DNA from: Theristus sp. LFF4_11
Lineage: Eukaryota; Nematoda; Chromadorea; Monhysterida; Xyalidae
Direction: 5' to 3'
NCBI GenBank assembly: GCA_030248135.1
Contig: JASANC010002195.1
Coordinates: 1-64,000, forward strand
DNA: 64,000 nt
The position numbers and the translations under genes were made by a program. Below, in pieces: positions 20,401 through 32,143 of this stretch. The notes beneath the pieces were generated by a model, which did not search any database, was not told where the DNA came from, and worked only from the letters and a program-made list of their open reading frames with translations. Positions within the stretch are counted from its first letter, which is position 1. The number at the start of each line of letters is the position of its first letter.

Positions 20401-22824
20401 CTGTAGAATACAGTATCGTACCAGTCTGATTACCGTACCGTACTGGTCGTTGACATTTCCATCAATGATGGTTGTAACAACGCTTCAGTTACTCTCTATA
20501 ATAGCGAACGAACGGACAGTGATTTATATGCGATGGTTTTTCTGGCCAGGGTTGACCCAGGAATGCGCGCAAAGAGGACGCCGTCAAATAGGATAGGGCG
20601 CCCATCGAGTTTACCTATAATGACTTCTGAAGCTGTCACTGTCACTTGCCAAGCGGCGTTCATGAAGCAGTATTTAGTGAACGCTTAGCTGTATTTTCTG
20701 TTGTCCAGGTCCGGGCCTCGCAATTCGAATACTGTGCGCCCGCGAGCCTTACATGTGCGCCGATTTCCGGGCCACTTCGGCGCTGCTCTTGGTTCTGGTG
20801 GATTTCGCGCGAATCGCACAAACGGACCCCGATTTGGAGGAAGTGCACACGATTCGACGGACGCTCAGTGAACACGAGTCGGATTTCGTGCAATTGATGG
20901 ACGTAACGCAACGACTGCGCAGTTCGGTGATACCGCACTTGTTGCCGTTGCGTACCGTCGGTGTACAGGTGAGGGACAAGTGGTTGTGTTGGGGTTGCTG
21001 ACGAAATTCGGATTCTGACTGTCTGCATTCAGGGCTTGGTCGGGTGAAAAACCGGTTTTATACCGATAGAACAGGTTTTTTTAGCAGTTTCTTTTTCAAG
21101 AATGGGTTTTTGGTTTTTCCGGGGTTTTTCAACATTGAGAATTAAAAATTTTAGATTTTGATACATCACAAATAGACCACGCAAACATGCTGTAGCATAA
21201 AGGATTCTCAGCTGATCAGCGAGCTAGAAAAAGTGTAAAAGGTTCATTCAGTTAGCGTGCCAATAGCAATGCTACGATCTCTTGGTACAGTTTCACTCTG
21301 GTCTCTGGTGTGAGAAAACCATAAACTTGTTCTTCTGCTATCATAAGGAAAGTTTTACCTTTTTTTATTGCTTTCAGGGCGACAGTCGCAGCTACAGTTA
21401 CGTGGCGGCGCTTTCAACAAATCAGCGTCCGATCCCGTGGGCGGAGTTGATGTTCTTTGCGCGTATCATACCGTACCTTTTGCGATCTGTCAATCGGTGC
21501 GGTCGTTGTTATTGTTTTTTGGATTCTAAATTTGCATACACTGGTGCATTGATTTGTGCGGGAGTTGCAGTAGAGGTGGAGTCTGTACTGCACAGAAAGC
21601 ATGCATCGCCAACCAATCAGCTAATGATAGCCTATAATTTACAGTCCATCTGAAAAATATATGCAACATGACGCGAACATGACGTGATGACCAACCAATC
21701 AGCGCTGAGACCACCTCATTATTAACCAATCAGCGCTGAGAGTTGCTATGTCCAACCAATCAGCTAGTTGCATATATTAGCAAGATTGCCTGTAGAGTTC
21801 TGCTGCAGTGAATTTTTACACAGAGTGGTCTACGTGTTCGGCAAGGCGGTCGAGTACCCGATCTTCGACATCACACCGACGTTTCTGTGCGACCAAACGG
21901 TGCAACAGGCGCAGGAATGCGATTACGCTGCAACGGAAGCGCTCAGGCGTGCTGGGCACGTGCGGACCGTGCAACAGGTGATGCGGTTGTTTGTTGGTTT
22001 TGGGAAGACAGTGGCTGGTTTGCCAGTGATCAGTGTGTTGGGCATGGTGGCGGTGACTTCACGGAACGCTATCCTACTGTTTTCCGGCCACAGTCGAACT
22101 CGGCTAAAAATGATAAGCAATCAGCTGATTGATTAGTGATCACGTGATCCATGCCACAGAAAAAACGTTGCCTGCACCATGTGCGGGCTAAAAAACCTGT
22201 GTGAGCGTGAGCGTGTGAAAGGTTGCGGAAAAGTAGCGTGCGATCACATAAAACTGTTGCGGTCATTGCAGATGCCCGTCGTGTTACTGCCGGTGCACTT
22301 TGACCGCGAGCCGAGCCACCAGCCGTCCGTCCAACGGAGCGTCTGTGTGCGGCCGTTCATAACGCAGGACTTCATGACCGGCAGGCCGGCGGAGCCGAAT
22401 GTTGACCTCCCGGAGACGGTACGGTCGCGCTCTGAAGACCGCACACTTTTCGGGTTTTCACACAATTCTCACAAACACACTGGCACACGTTATACACGTG
22501 TTTTTTTTTGGTTTTTGCGTCTGGGTTGGCTCATTGCGTTTTCAACTTTTTTCGTCATTCTGTTCGTGATTCGCGATTCGTAAAGCACTATGTCGTCATG
22601 CGTAGCTATGCGGAAACATACAGCTACGCGTCACTTAATACTCCTTCATGAACGCCGCTTAAAAGATGTTTTGAAAAACCAAGAAAACACGTTGTCGTGA
22701 AAAAAACCGGGTTTTCTTGCAGGTCATTCAGGAAATGGTCGATGCGGTGCTACGAGTGCCGATGATTTCAAGGGTGATGTATGATTTGACTGCTAAACCA
22801 CCGGCAACCACCGAATGGGAGTGA
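14431..22824 (+). CDS. GMPS: GMP synthase (glutamine-hydrolysing)
   Basis: Converts XMP, ATP and glutamine to GMP in cytosolic purine synthesis. Exons: 14431-14478, 14750-14962, 15133-15224, 15485-15599, 15932-16029, 16374-16477, 17119-17235, 17800-17879, 18377-18542, 19230-19375, 19571-19744, 20135-20240, 20709-20968, 21378-21496, 21824-21977, 22272-22418, 22723-22824 (TGA). All phases agree; 746 aa against 693 in human. After a Ser/Thr-rich N-terminus, the class I glutaminase domain starts near residue 75 ([12 protein letters not shown]). Its catalytic Cys is about 152 (LGICYGF), with His 238/Glu 240 in FHPEV. The ATP-pyrophosphatase P-loop SGGVDS is at about 293-298, then [21 protein letters not shown] and KTHHND. 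The C-terminus matches the family: [12 protein letters not shown] and TTEWE. Exon 10 starts with a segment unlike other GMP synthases. The start in exon 1 is inferred; ATG 14756 in exon 2 is an alternative. Confidence 0.96.
15239..15319. repeat. 81-bp hairpin element, family C (GMPS intron 3)
   Basis: A near-perfect palindrome: GCATTCATGAAGCA at the left and its inverse at the right, with TTTAGTGACG / CGTTACTAAA inside. Related copies are at 44867-44947 (complete), and partial ones at 20653-20691, 22581-22658 and 34484-34525. Confidence 0.75.
16628..16762. repeat. MITE family D, short copy (GMPS intron 6)
   Basis: Inverted ends CTCGTGCGACGGTGTG and CACACCGTCGCATGAG. The same termini occur on the 299-bp element at 17303-17601. 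Confidence 0.6.
17303..17601. mobile_element. MITE family D, long copy (GMPS intron 7)
   Basis: Inverted ends ACCCGTGCGACGGT and ACCGTCGCACGGGT, continuing imperfectly for about 28 bp into GTGGAAC. The interior is GC-rich and open in several frames but has no recognised coding content. Confidence 0.6.
18829..19011. repeat. palindromic repeat family A (GMPS intron 9)
   Basis: Starts CTGCGACTTAATGCG and ends CGCATTGAGTTGCGGGAC. The inner arms GTAATTCAAAAT and ATTTTGAATTCCCG are inverted to each other. Confidence 0.65.
20487..20622 (-). mobile_element. SINE-like element, partial reverse copy (GMPS intron 12)
   Basis: The reverse complement carries AACTCGATGGGCGCCC, TTTGACGGCGTCC and ATCGCATATAAATCA in the same order as the body of the copy at 9885-10190. 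The tRNA-like head is missing. Confidence 0.6.
21642..21779. repeat. short MITE-like repeat, family E (GMPS intron 14)
   Basis: Ends AATATATGCAACATG and GTTGCATATATT are inverted. The interior holds three CCAATCAGC motifs, with a fourth just outside at 21612. A reverse copy is at 47892-47988, and another start is at 63931. Confidence 0.6.
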
Positions 22825-25399
22825 TTGTTGGTTTCTGAAATGACGTTGTTGATGGTTTGTAAAGTCACACTTTGAAGACAGCACACTTGCTTATAATACT
22901 GAAATGCTCACGCATATAAACACGCACACGATGGCACGTGCGCTGGCTGTGATTTGGTTATCTCATGTGCCTGTGTGTTTGTTTGTGACTGTGCAACGAG
23001 CCGAGTACACTCTTTATTAAACTAACACTATTATTTTGATGTGGATTATTTTTATTCGATTTCCGAATGTCTTTTTTGTTCTTCCGAAGTTTTTTCAGTT
23101 CGCGCATTGAATCAGTCGGGTTTAACTCAAAGACACTGACTTTTTTCATGGATCCAAAAGTTGTTATTTGAGAGAAATCTCTGTGTTGTCGATATTTATT
23201 ACGCGTTTCTTCACATGGCAATATTTTGTGGACGAAAATTGCGTCCAAGTTTGTTACCTGGTGTGAAAAAGTGCTTGTTTGGAAACCATGCATTTTGTCT
23301 CGACGTGTGTCTGTTCTGTGATGTATAACATATCATAGAAACACACTGCTGCGTACACGTGTCTATTTGTTTGTTTGTATGTGGTCCATCGCAGTGAAAG
23401 TAGCAAAAAGTGCGCAGTCTTCAGACAAAAACTTCACCACACCTATATGCACAAAAGTCAAGTCGGTCACTATTTTGTTTTTTATAGGCTTACGAATGCT
23501 CCGATATCATTGTTGCTCCGATTACGGTCTTTTTCATGCGTTAAGATTCGTTGGAAATTTTTGCTTGTCTTTTGCGAATTATTACTGGTAATTTTAATTT
23601 AAAACTTTAAAAAGTTGTTGCAAACTGGTAAAAAACATGGAACTGCGGCAACTATGTTGTACTGTATTTCGGTGTGTTTTGTTGATCGGTCATGTGTGTG
23701 CATATGTCATATGTCAAATTTGTTTTTTGCTTTTGAAAATCCAAATAAAATTCTTTTACCTACCCGTTGCTTTGAATTGCTCAAATACACAATGTTCTGC
23801 TAAACACCTAGCAAAAGCGAACATCAAAATCCCACTTTGCTTGCAGTCAAATGTCTAAAAGCTCGCGGTGTGCATCATGGTATAATCAGGTTTTGTAACA
23901 TCAATCAAGCCTGACGATAGACGTGTGTGTGTGTGCACTCAGCAAGATCGTGTCGAGGGCGGCCTACATAAGTTTGTACCTTCGTGTGCCAGGACTTTAA
24001 CACGAAAATGGAATCGTTTTTTTCAAAGTTGCAAATGAAGCAGCCCGCAATTTAGTTGCTTCATCTTTTCTTGCGATTTCCGCAATAGTATGTATTATCA
24101 ATTTTTTTAGGTTCTGCGACTCAGTGCGTGTGCAGACGTCGAATGGAAATTGTAGTTTGAATCTTTATATGGCAATTCAAAATTGACTAAGTGACTCAAG
24201 GCTGTTTATCGGACTCGGATCAGTGCGAATTTTCAATTCCCGCGTCACGCATGAAGAAACTGCTTAGTTTACCTATCTAGGAGATGAGCGCATTGAGTCT
24301 GGGGACCAAAATAAAAGATAATACCTACAATTGAACTTTGAAACTTTGTTCCGTCGAACACTACTTGGTTGTATTAACCACACTTCTTGTCAAAAGTTTG
24401 TTTATGATGGCTGCCACTGGCGCCAGCAAACTTTTTTTTTTATTTAACGACATGTTTTCACGTGGCACGGCTTGTTCCGTTGAAACGTTTTTTGGCAACA
24501 ATGTTTTTATCACGCGGTACATTACACTTTGTTTGCGTTGTTCTACCGAAAACTGATTAAAAATTACGTTGAACTTGTGAACTGAAGTCAAAGAAACAAA
24601 TAGATTAAAAAAAGCTGGGGTGATTTTTCCATTGGATGACATACGTACAGTAATCAGATCAAAAAAATCCCGGCAGTTTTTCTCATCGTGAATCAACAGC
24701 AAGTGAAGTTCAAAATAGTGCAATCAGCTATCGGTAAATACATAAATTCTGAGTAAACAAAAAATAGATCTGAAAAAAAAAACGATTTTCACGTTCAAAG
24801 TTCAGGTTTCCGCTTAGCGATGAATATAGCTGCAATACCGTATACCGTTTCACGCATACCGTGCCAATAAAATCTGGCAATCATTTTATGACAAATCCAA
24901 AATGGGTATTTAATTACAAGTATCAAACTAGAACAACATGGTTCATGCTCAGATCACGGTTGATTTGTTTTAGCTTGCGAGAAGAGTTTTTTTTACAGCG
25001 CAACACGCGTGTGCCCAAGCGTTTTCTATCCGGGGAAAACATTTTTTTCAGCGTTTACTGCAGCCGTAGCCCCGAGTCATCCTCAGCATTGGGACCGGCT
25101 GAGGGCGTAGCTTTCGACCGGGCATTATCTGAAAATTTTGCCAATGGGGTATTTTGGGCCGAATTTGATGATGAGCAAATGCTGAGAAGCAAACTACAAA
25201 TTAAAGAAACGTAATGCAAGACTTTGTCTAAGTGACGCCAAAATTTACCTGGAAATGTTGTGGGACAAAAAATACTTAAAATTGGACTCTGTATGTTACC
25301 CAAAATGTTGCTAAAATTTTACGATAAATGTGGTCCAAAGTGTCACACGCAATACCCAAGGTATTACCCAGAAATTTACCCTAAACATTACCCAAAAGG
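22825..25399. other. intergenic AT-rich stretch
   Basis: I see no supportable exon. It holds a copy of palindromic repeat family A (24112-24307). AATAAA at 23744-23749 could serve as a distant GMPS polyadenylation signal. 12-bp tandem repeats lie near the right end (see findings). Confidence 0.4.
24112..24307. repeat. palindromic repeat family A, intergenic copy
   Basis: Starts TTCTGCGACTCAGTGCG and ends GCGCATTGAGTCTGGGGACC, with the inner inverted pair CAATTCAAAATTG / CAATTCCCG. Same order of blocks as at 18829 and 39274. Confidence 0.65.
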
Positions 25400-25412
25400 T
25401 TACCCAAACTGT
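25325..25412. repeat. 12-bp tandem repeat (TTACCC units)
   Basis: At least four consecutive 12-base units of the form NTTACCCNAAAN occur at 25364-25411, with looser TACCCAA copies before them. It overlaps the last codons of the granulin gene. Confidence 0.6.
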
Positions 25413-25967
25413 CGCGCAACACTTTCCCGCCCAGCAAAACAACGAACCAAGACGCCGGCGCATTTGCCCGCGGCGACGTCGCACGTCGAGCCGGCCGGGC
25501 AGCAGTGGCAGAGATCGGCGCAGCAGACGGCGTTCGGATACGGACAGCAGTCGTTCAGGTCCTGCGAGCCGCTCAGCGGGCAGCACGTCTGCGTCGACGG
25601 GCACGTGGTGTTGCCGACGGCGCACGCCACCGTGTCGTCCGCTGTAACGGGTACGATCATCGTGACGAGCGTTGTACCCGCTAGCAGCAGCAGAATGACG
25701 GTGGAGTGGGAGACTGAAATTGTGGATGTGTTGATTGGTTGGTGGGTTGGTGGGTTGGTTGGTGATTCAGGGTCAGGTGCAACCAACGATGCGAAGCGTG
25801 AAAATGCGTTTGCAGTTTAGATTGCGAACATTAGTCAAGTGGAAGAAAGCTTTTTGCTTCTGTATCTGAACAGGGTTTTGCAACTGCGTCAACATTTGCA
25901 TGAACGCATTTGTTACCTATCTGGTGGCATAAAAACTTGACTTACCAATTCTGCGGAATTCGGTCAT
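25400..25967 (-). CDS. secreted single-domain granulin protein
   Basis: Exon 1 is only 22 nt (25967-25946, ATG; donor GTAAGT, phase 1). Exon 2 is 25713-25400, after acceptor ACAATTTCAG, and ends in TAA. The joined product is 111 aa. Residues about 8-28 are a strong signal peptide (a run of Leu/Ile/Val/Thr after RRI), so the protein should be secreted or lysosomal. One granulin/epithelin module follows: CPSTQTCC, DCCPYPNAVCC, HCCPAG and CDVAAGKC, with the stacked Cys pairs of the family. Other granulin genes usually hold several modules in tandem; this one has a single module. The last 15 or so residues are not family-like and the 3' end could splice further. The domain call is firm; the tiny first exon is supported by phase and signal peptide only. 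Confidence 0.8.
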
Positions 25968-28900
25968 TTCGAGTGTTCTTTTTATTGCCTTTTTCGGAGT
26001 TTTTAGTTGTAATTTTTACGACTGATCAGAAGCCACTGTCAAAAGCGTTGTTTGGATGCTTTGATTGAATTTATATGAACTGATAAAGAAACAAATACTT
26101 TCGATATGCGTAATACATGACGAAATGTAAATAAATATCACGTAAATCACACAAAAAAACGACAACAAAAACATTGGGCTGCAACATTTGGCATTGGCGT
26201 TGGTGGATGTAGAAAGGGCGGGCGGGGACGACAAAGAAGAACGATAAAACTTTGGAGTTTCACGAAACGTACAGTATGTCTGGTAGAACCTGTCATTTTT
26301 TTCACAGAATACAGCGCAGGATATAGGTACAGTGAGAGGTACAACGCATGAAATTTGAGGTACAGTGATAATAATGAATGTATCGGGTCGGGATCGATTT
26401 CGGTTGGATATCGAAACACCGCACATGTGGTTTAAAAACATGTTTTCTTGCCACTCCGATCACATTCTTTCTTTCATTCACGAACTCTGTTTTCTGTGAA
26501 AAAAGTGACAAGTTTAAACAAACATCCTGCACTAAGCTCGTTATAAAACACAACTAAAAAAGGAAAAAGCCAATAGGCGCCTAAAGATTTGATAATCGGT
26601 GATGAATGAAAGAGGTGCAAAAAATTATATTGCTCAATTTTTCGAGAGAAAAAACGCTTTTTGCTCGAGTGCAACGCCGATCCCTGAATGACAGTAACAC
26701 CTCTTCACTGAAACACATCTCAAATGATAAAAGTCGCTTATATTCTAAAAAAAGACAAAATGAAACGCTCACACGCCCGAATTGAATCATCCGTTCTTAG
26801 CGGTTTATAAGAACGAAACGCGGATTTCGACTTTCCCAACCTGTCCAACTTTTTTAACACTTGACAAATCGTGCTTCCAGTGAAACGTGTTTTTTGTTTT
26901 GAAAGCCGTTTTTTAAACGTACACTGAAACAGAGCAAGACGAAGGACAGAAAAGATCACGTGATTTATTTGTGTTTTTGATGGACCATAAAACTCAATGA
27001 GGGCAGCTACTGGGTGCTGATTTGACCGAAAGTTGCGTGCAAGTGTGCGGTTGTTGTGTTGCACTGAGAACGGCTGCTGATTGGCTGCGCCATTGCTAGC
27101 GCGCCAGCTTGCTTGCCATTTTCGGAAATTTCTCGAAAGGTCGTGCGTCCATTTTGTGAGTAAGCATTCTCAGTCTCAGTGGGTGTGGTGAGCGCATTGC
27201 AAAATAGACTTGATTTTGTCGGAAATAAATCATCACTGCTGTTCCATTGTAGCTTTTGGATCGATTAACTTGATATATGTTCGTTCTCCACGACAGCCTT
27301 TTGTGAAAATCGAATGGTATACCGTATTACCCCCATTAAACCCCCCCCCCCCCACCATTAATCCGGTCCCCCCCACCAATAAACCCCCACCCCCCGACCA
27401 GTTTCCGAATAATCCCCCCCCCCCACAAGTAATCCCCCATGGGGGATTATTGGAGACCTGTTTGAAACACATACCCAGCGAATTCAGTGGCTGGTTGCAG
27501 TGAAAATGATGAAATTGTGCTACCAAAGGCCCCAAATGGGTGAGTTAATAGTAATTTCATTACAAAAGGCTGTTATAAAAGGAAATTTCTATGTAGAGTA
27601 GAAGTTTCTGCGACTTTCTTGCCTGCCATGCAATGTATTTTTGCCATTTTTCAACAAACCCCCACCCCTAGAATTTTTTGTAAAATAAACCCCCCCCCCC
27701 CACCAATAATCCCCCCCACCAATAAACCCCCACCCCTAAAAGTCGCTGACGTATTAATCCCCCATGGGGGTTTATTGGGGGTAATACGGTACCAATTGCG
27801 TTGAATGGGATCCATTTCAAAAAAAATTTTAAAGTGTACAACTCTGAAACGGAGTTTGCATTTTTAACAAAAAAATATTTAGTTATTCACACGTTTGTAT
27901 TTCTGTTTACAGAAGCGTTCGCAGTGTTCAGACAGACGCAAAGCTGTTCAAACAAACACAATTGAAAAACAATTTCATTCGGTAAAATTCGACATTTCGT
28001 GCAATTGTCCAAGCTACGTATTCCTGCGTCATACCTAACCATAAGTCATAACGAATTCCGGGCAAGTGAAAAACAAGGAAGGAAGTATGATTTATCGTGC
28101 TCATTCGCGAGCGAAGCGGACAGCGGATGCCCGGTATAATATGGCTCATTGGTCGTTCGCGCTAAAAGTCCAAACTTACTTTGTCTCGCATTGTGAGCAT
28201 AAAAGGAGCTGAGAATTTTTTCTACCGCACACAGGCAGATACTCCACAGGTACCTGTTGTGTGCACGATAATTTTTTTGTGGTGTTCTTCTACACACGCT
28301 GTGTGGGTATAATATCGATTCTGAAGAAGCTGTTATGTATTCTTCTCCTCCCTTTTTTGACTAAATGTCATAAAATGTGTGCGCAATTTCAGTGACATAC
28401 AGAAAAAATTCGGACTGTTGTGATAAAAACATTTCCTAGGGTAATCAGCCATGGAATCTGGCGACAAATGAAAAATGAAAAAAAAAATCAATGCGCTCAT
28501 GCCGAATGGGAAGTTTAGAAGAATACATGCCCAGTGCATTCCGAATAATGACCGATTTTTGGGGCTTATGTAAAAGTCAGAATATTATCTAAAAATGCGG
28601 AAGACGCATATAAAAGGAGGAATATGACTCCGTATGAGCAGTGAGAAAGTTGGCTTGACTACTTTCAAGTCTCTGATGTGGCACACGGATCCATAAGAGC
28701 CTTATTTTTGCGCCGTTTATTCATTATTTCGATTGCACATGCCACATGGTAGCCGTCTCACTTTTTCGACAAATGAAACTTTTACATTCGCTGCATTTCG
28801 AACAAATGGTGACCTAAAACCACCAAAATACAGATTAGATCTTTGATCACTGATACTGCTTTGCCTAGGGCAATGCGTTGCGCAGAGGCATTCGCGTAGC

Positions 28901-29338
28901 CAATGTCCCCTTGTTGTGGCAAAGGCAATGTCCCTTTGTTGTGGTTGAAGGCAATGTCCCCTTCTTGTGGCGAAGGCAATGGCTCACGGGACGGACGGCT
29001 CAGCTAACATCCACACTCCTCCTACAGTAATCTACAGGACTTTGGTATTAGAGAGGAGGGTGAAAATGAACGGAAGACAACACAATTTTGTCACTGCTGT
29101 GCGAACGTCATCAACAATAAAGCTTATCTGTCTGCAGCAACGCTTTGCAGTCTGATTTTTTGTTTCTGCACAGAGTTTGCAGAATTTCAAGCTAAAGTAA
29201 AGAGGACAATTGAAAAACGCATTTGAAGATTTTTTACGTTTTATCAGCAAATCAAACGCGGCTCAAAAATATAACTCTTGTGTCTGTGTATCCGTGTGCC
29301 ACATCAGAGACTTGAAAATAGCTGTCAAGCCAAGTTGC
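25968..29338. other. intergenic AT-rich stretch with one C-rich MITE
   Basis: No supportable gene seen. Minus-strand ORFs at 26016-27064 have no recognisable motif. The MITE at 27322-27789 is annotated separately. Confidence 0.4.
27322..27789 (+). mobile_element. C-rich MITE family F, copy 1
   Basis: Ends CCGTATTACCCCC and GGGGGTAATACGG are inverted and flanked by TA. The subterminal zones are runs of C with AATAAACCCCC words. The interior includes GTTTGAAACACATACCCAGC, shared with the copies at 30212-30682 and 32543-32986. There is no coding capacity. Confidence 0.85.
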
Positions 29339-32143
29339 TCACTGCTTACGCAAAGTCATATTCCTCCTGTTTTCCGCATTTTTAGATACATTACAAAATC
29401 CTCGACAAAACGTTTCGACAACGAAAACGAGTGAGGCGATGAGAATGCCCCCGGTTAACAGAATGAACGCGCCGAGCAAAGTCGCAATGGCCAGTGGTCG
29501 GCCAACGGCCTGTCGCTCAGAGTGCAACTCAAATTCACATCGGTCATCCGCTCGTTTGGAGTCCTGTTCATAGACCGTAAAGACGTTCTGTATCACTTGA
29601 TAGTTCTGCATGATCGAGTAGCTGATGCGCTCTGAAAAAAAAGGTTAAAAATGAAAAGATAGACAAGCAAGTATCACTTTCTTGGAATCTTTCCCAAGTG
29701 AAAAGCCTCTCACCAACGAGCGCCTCTTGCGCGTTGTCGCGTGCGAACGGAAACGCCCATTGAACTTGTCGCATGAACGCGGTGCGAATCGGCAGCGTCG
29801 CACACTCGGGCGCTTGCAGCCACCGTACCGGCTCCGGCTTCAAATGCACGCGACGATGTCGTGTAACAGTCAGCAATGTTTCTGGTTGACTGCAATTGAC
29901 GTTATCGTCGTTCGAATAGGGTTGGTAAAAAAACCGTTTTTTATAAGGCAAGAAAAAAGCGCTTTTTCTGTACTTATAAAAAACGGTTTTCTTTCCGTTT
30001 TGAAACCGTTTTCGGTTCGCAGGATGGGACGGGAACGACGGACGCTTTGATGGAGGTATGATCGAAACAACGGAGAACTGGGACGCAAGTCGGCACAGAA
30101 ATACAGTGGCGGCCATAAGTGTTGGAACGCTGCGCGCGTATGTGCGTGTGTGCTGTGTATTGCGCGTGTGTTCCATCGGCCGTACAAACGCTATAAAAGA
30201 ATCCCATGCTACCGTATTACCCCCAATAAACCCCCATGGGGGATTAATACGTCAGCGACTTTTAGGGGTGGGGGTTTATTGGTGGGGGGGGGGGATTATT
30301 GGTGGGGGGGGGGGGGGGGGGTTTATTATACAAAAATTTCTAGGGGTGGGGTTTTGTTGAAAAATGGCAAAAATACCTTGCATGACAGGCAAGAAAGTTG
30401 CAGAAACTTCTACTTTTCACAGAGATTTCCTTTTGTAACAGCCTTTTGTAATGAAATTACCATTAACTCATCCATTTGGGGCCTTTGGTAGCACAATTTC
30501 ACCAATGTCACTGCATTCAGCCACTGAATTCGCTGGGTATGTGTTTCAAACAGGTTTCCAATTAACCCCCATGGGGGATTATTTGTGGGGGGGGGATTAT
30601 TTGGAAACTGGTCGGGGGGGTGGGGGTTTATTGGTGGGGGGGGGGATTAATGGTGGGGGGGGGTTTAATGGGGGTAATACGGTAATTTTTTTTTGTTTTT
30701 TAGACCACTGAGTGTATCTAGTACACTATTCGCAGGTTTTTTTCACTGAAGCATACATTTATTTAACAAATATTGAACATTACAAAACGCCTCCATCGCA
30801 TATGACTGGCAGTAAAACTGATTCAAAATCATTGGTAAGAAAACTATTCTACGATGTATTAGCGTTTGTTTGTGTTTAAATTATCTAACAGACGTGTGTT
30901 GCGTTCATGTTTCGGGTTCCAGTCGGGTTGTATTGTTTATTCCGCTATGTTTTCTTGCCAAATAATTTTGAAACAGTTTTACTGCCAAATGGAGGTGTGT
31001 TGTAATGTTCGGTATTTGTCAAATAAATGTATGCTTCAGCGAAAAAAACCTGCGGATAGTGTATTAGATATACTCAGTAATCACAAAAAAACAAAAAAAA
31101 ATAGCATGGGATTTTTATAAAAGCATTGGTGAGGCTGATGATACACACGCGCAACACACGCGCACACATGCGCGCAGCGTTCCAACACTTTTGGCCGCCA
31201 CTGTACGGACGGAAAATCACGCGGTGCACCGGAACACGAAAAAAAACAGACTAAATTGAAGAAGTGCGAAACGAGACGGAAATGACGCTTGCACCCCGTC
31301 CTCACTGCTGTTTCTCTGGCGTGAAGCTCACCTCTCGAACAACGGTGGATGATCGCGCAGCGCCTCCTTCAGCTGCATGATGTGTTGGTCGCGCGAGCCG
31401 TCGATTTCATTGACGTACTCTGTGATACGCGACTGAAACACCAGCACCAGGCGGTTGTTCTTGATCTTTTCAATCAGCTCCTCGAGTCCATTGATCGGCG
31501 GTTTGTACGGCGACGGGTTGACGAGCGTCGTCAGCAGGTAGCCCTGATACAGCGCCAGTGTGAACATGGTCAACAGGCCGACGGATAGCAATAACGCGCA
31601 CGTCTTCAACGACGAGGACGACTCGCGCCAGATGGTGTGCTGATTCACGTAGTGCTTGTACGTCGCCCACGGATCGAGTGACTGCCGCATTGTTCGTCGA
31701 CTCAGTACACTTCCGACGTACAGTGTTGCGGCCAATAACGAGAGTAGGCCGAAGATGCACAGCCAAACGTGCGGCGTGAAGATGTGCAACAGTTTCGACG
31801 CCTCGTCCAAGACGGACACGGTCGCGTTATACGGCTGATGGACGACGAAGACGGCGCGGACGGTCGTGATCGGATACGTGAACAAGAAGTGCTGCTGGCG
31901 CTGGTCGGTGACCGAGACGAACTCGGCCAACGTGTCCACGGTGCCGTCGGCGACCTTGCGGAACTGGCCCTGCACCTGGTTGTTCTCGTCGACGCCGCCG
32001 AATGTGACGTTCTCGTCGAAGACGACCAGCTCGATCGGCTCCTCGGCGTAGGCGGCGATGAACTCGAGGATTTTCAAGGCCGGATTCTGGTACAGGCCAA
32101 TTTTTGGCGTTGCGAAATGCGCGGCACGTACGCCAACGCGCAT
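29339..32143 (-). CDS. ionotropic glutamate receptor-like ligand-gated channel
   Basis: Minus-strand exons are 32143-31332, 29889-29714 and 29631-29339 (TGA); phases agree, giving 426 aa. Residues 1-120 look like ligand-binding lobe S1, starting MRVGVR as these domains often do. Membrane helices lie at about 126-147, 181-207 and 375-402. This gives the S1-M1-pore-M3-S2-M4 layout of ionotropic glutamate receptors at the plasma membrane. There is no amino-terminal LIVBP-like domain, as in ionotropic-receptor (IR) and some nematode variant receptors. M3 carries YQGYLLTTLV where classical receptors have SYTANLAAF, so it is a divergent receptor. The N-terminus is uncertain: ATG 32143 gives no signal peptide, and a hydrophobic leader ORF near 32398 could join through a weak acceptor. 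A nested transposon fills intron 1. Confidence 0.85.
30104..31203. mobile_element. fold-back Tc1/mariner-like element, interrupted by MITE F
   Basis: Ends CAGTGGCGGCCATAAGTG and its inverse are flanked by TA (30102-30103, 31204-31205). The inverted arms continue through nearly the whole element, about 250-300 bp each, once the inserted MITE (30212-30682) is removed. Pairs are CATGCTAATTTTTTT / CATGCTATTTTTTTTG, GTACACTATTCGCAGG / ATACACTATCCGCAGG, and AAGCATACATTTATTT in both arms. It has no transposase and lies in intron 1 of the glutamate receptor. Confidence 0.85.
30212..30682 (-). mobile_element. C-rich MITE family F, copy 2, nested
   Basis: Same termini as the 27322 copy, flanked by TA (30210-30211, 30683-30684). 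It sits within the left arm of the fold-back element, interrupting a sequence that is intact in the right arm near 31100. Confidence 0.85.

Noticed and set aside
26738..27064. 108-aa minus-strand frame with Lys/Arg-rich segments, considered as a transposase fragment
   Set aside because: No DDE/D motif, helix-turn-helix pattern or inverted ends could be identified.
30150..30711. Gly-rich open frames through the poly-G parts of the MITE
   Set aside because: They arise from G/C homopolymers within a non-coding MITE present in three copies.
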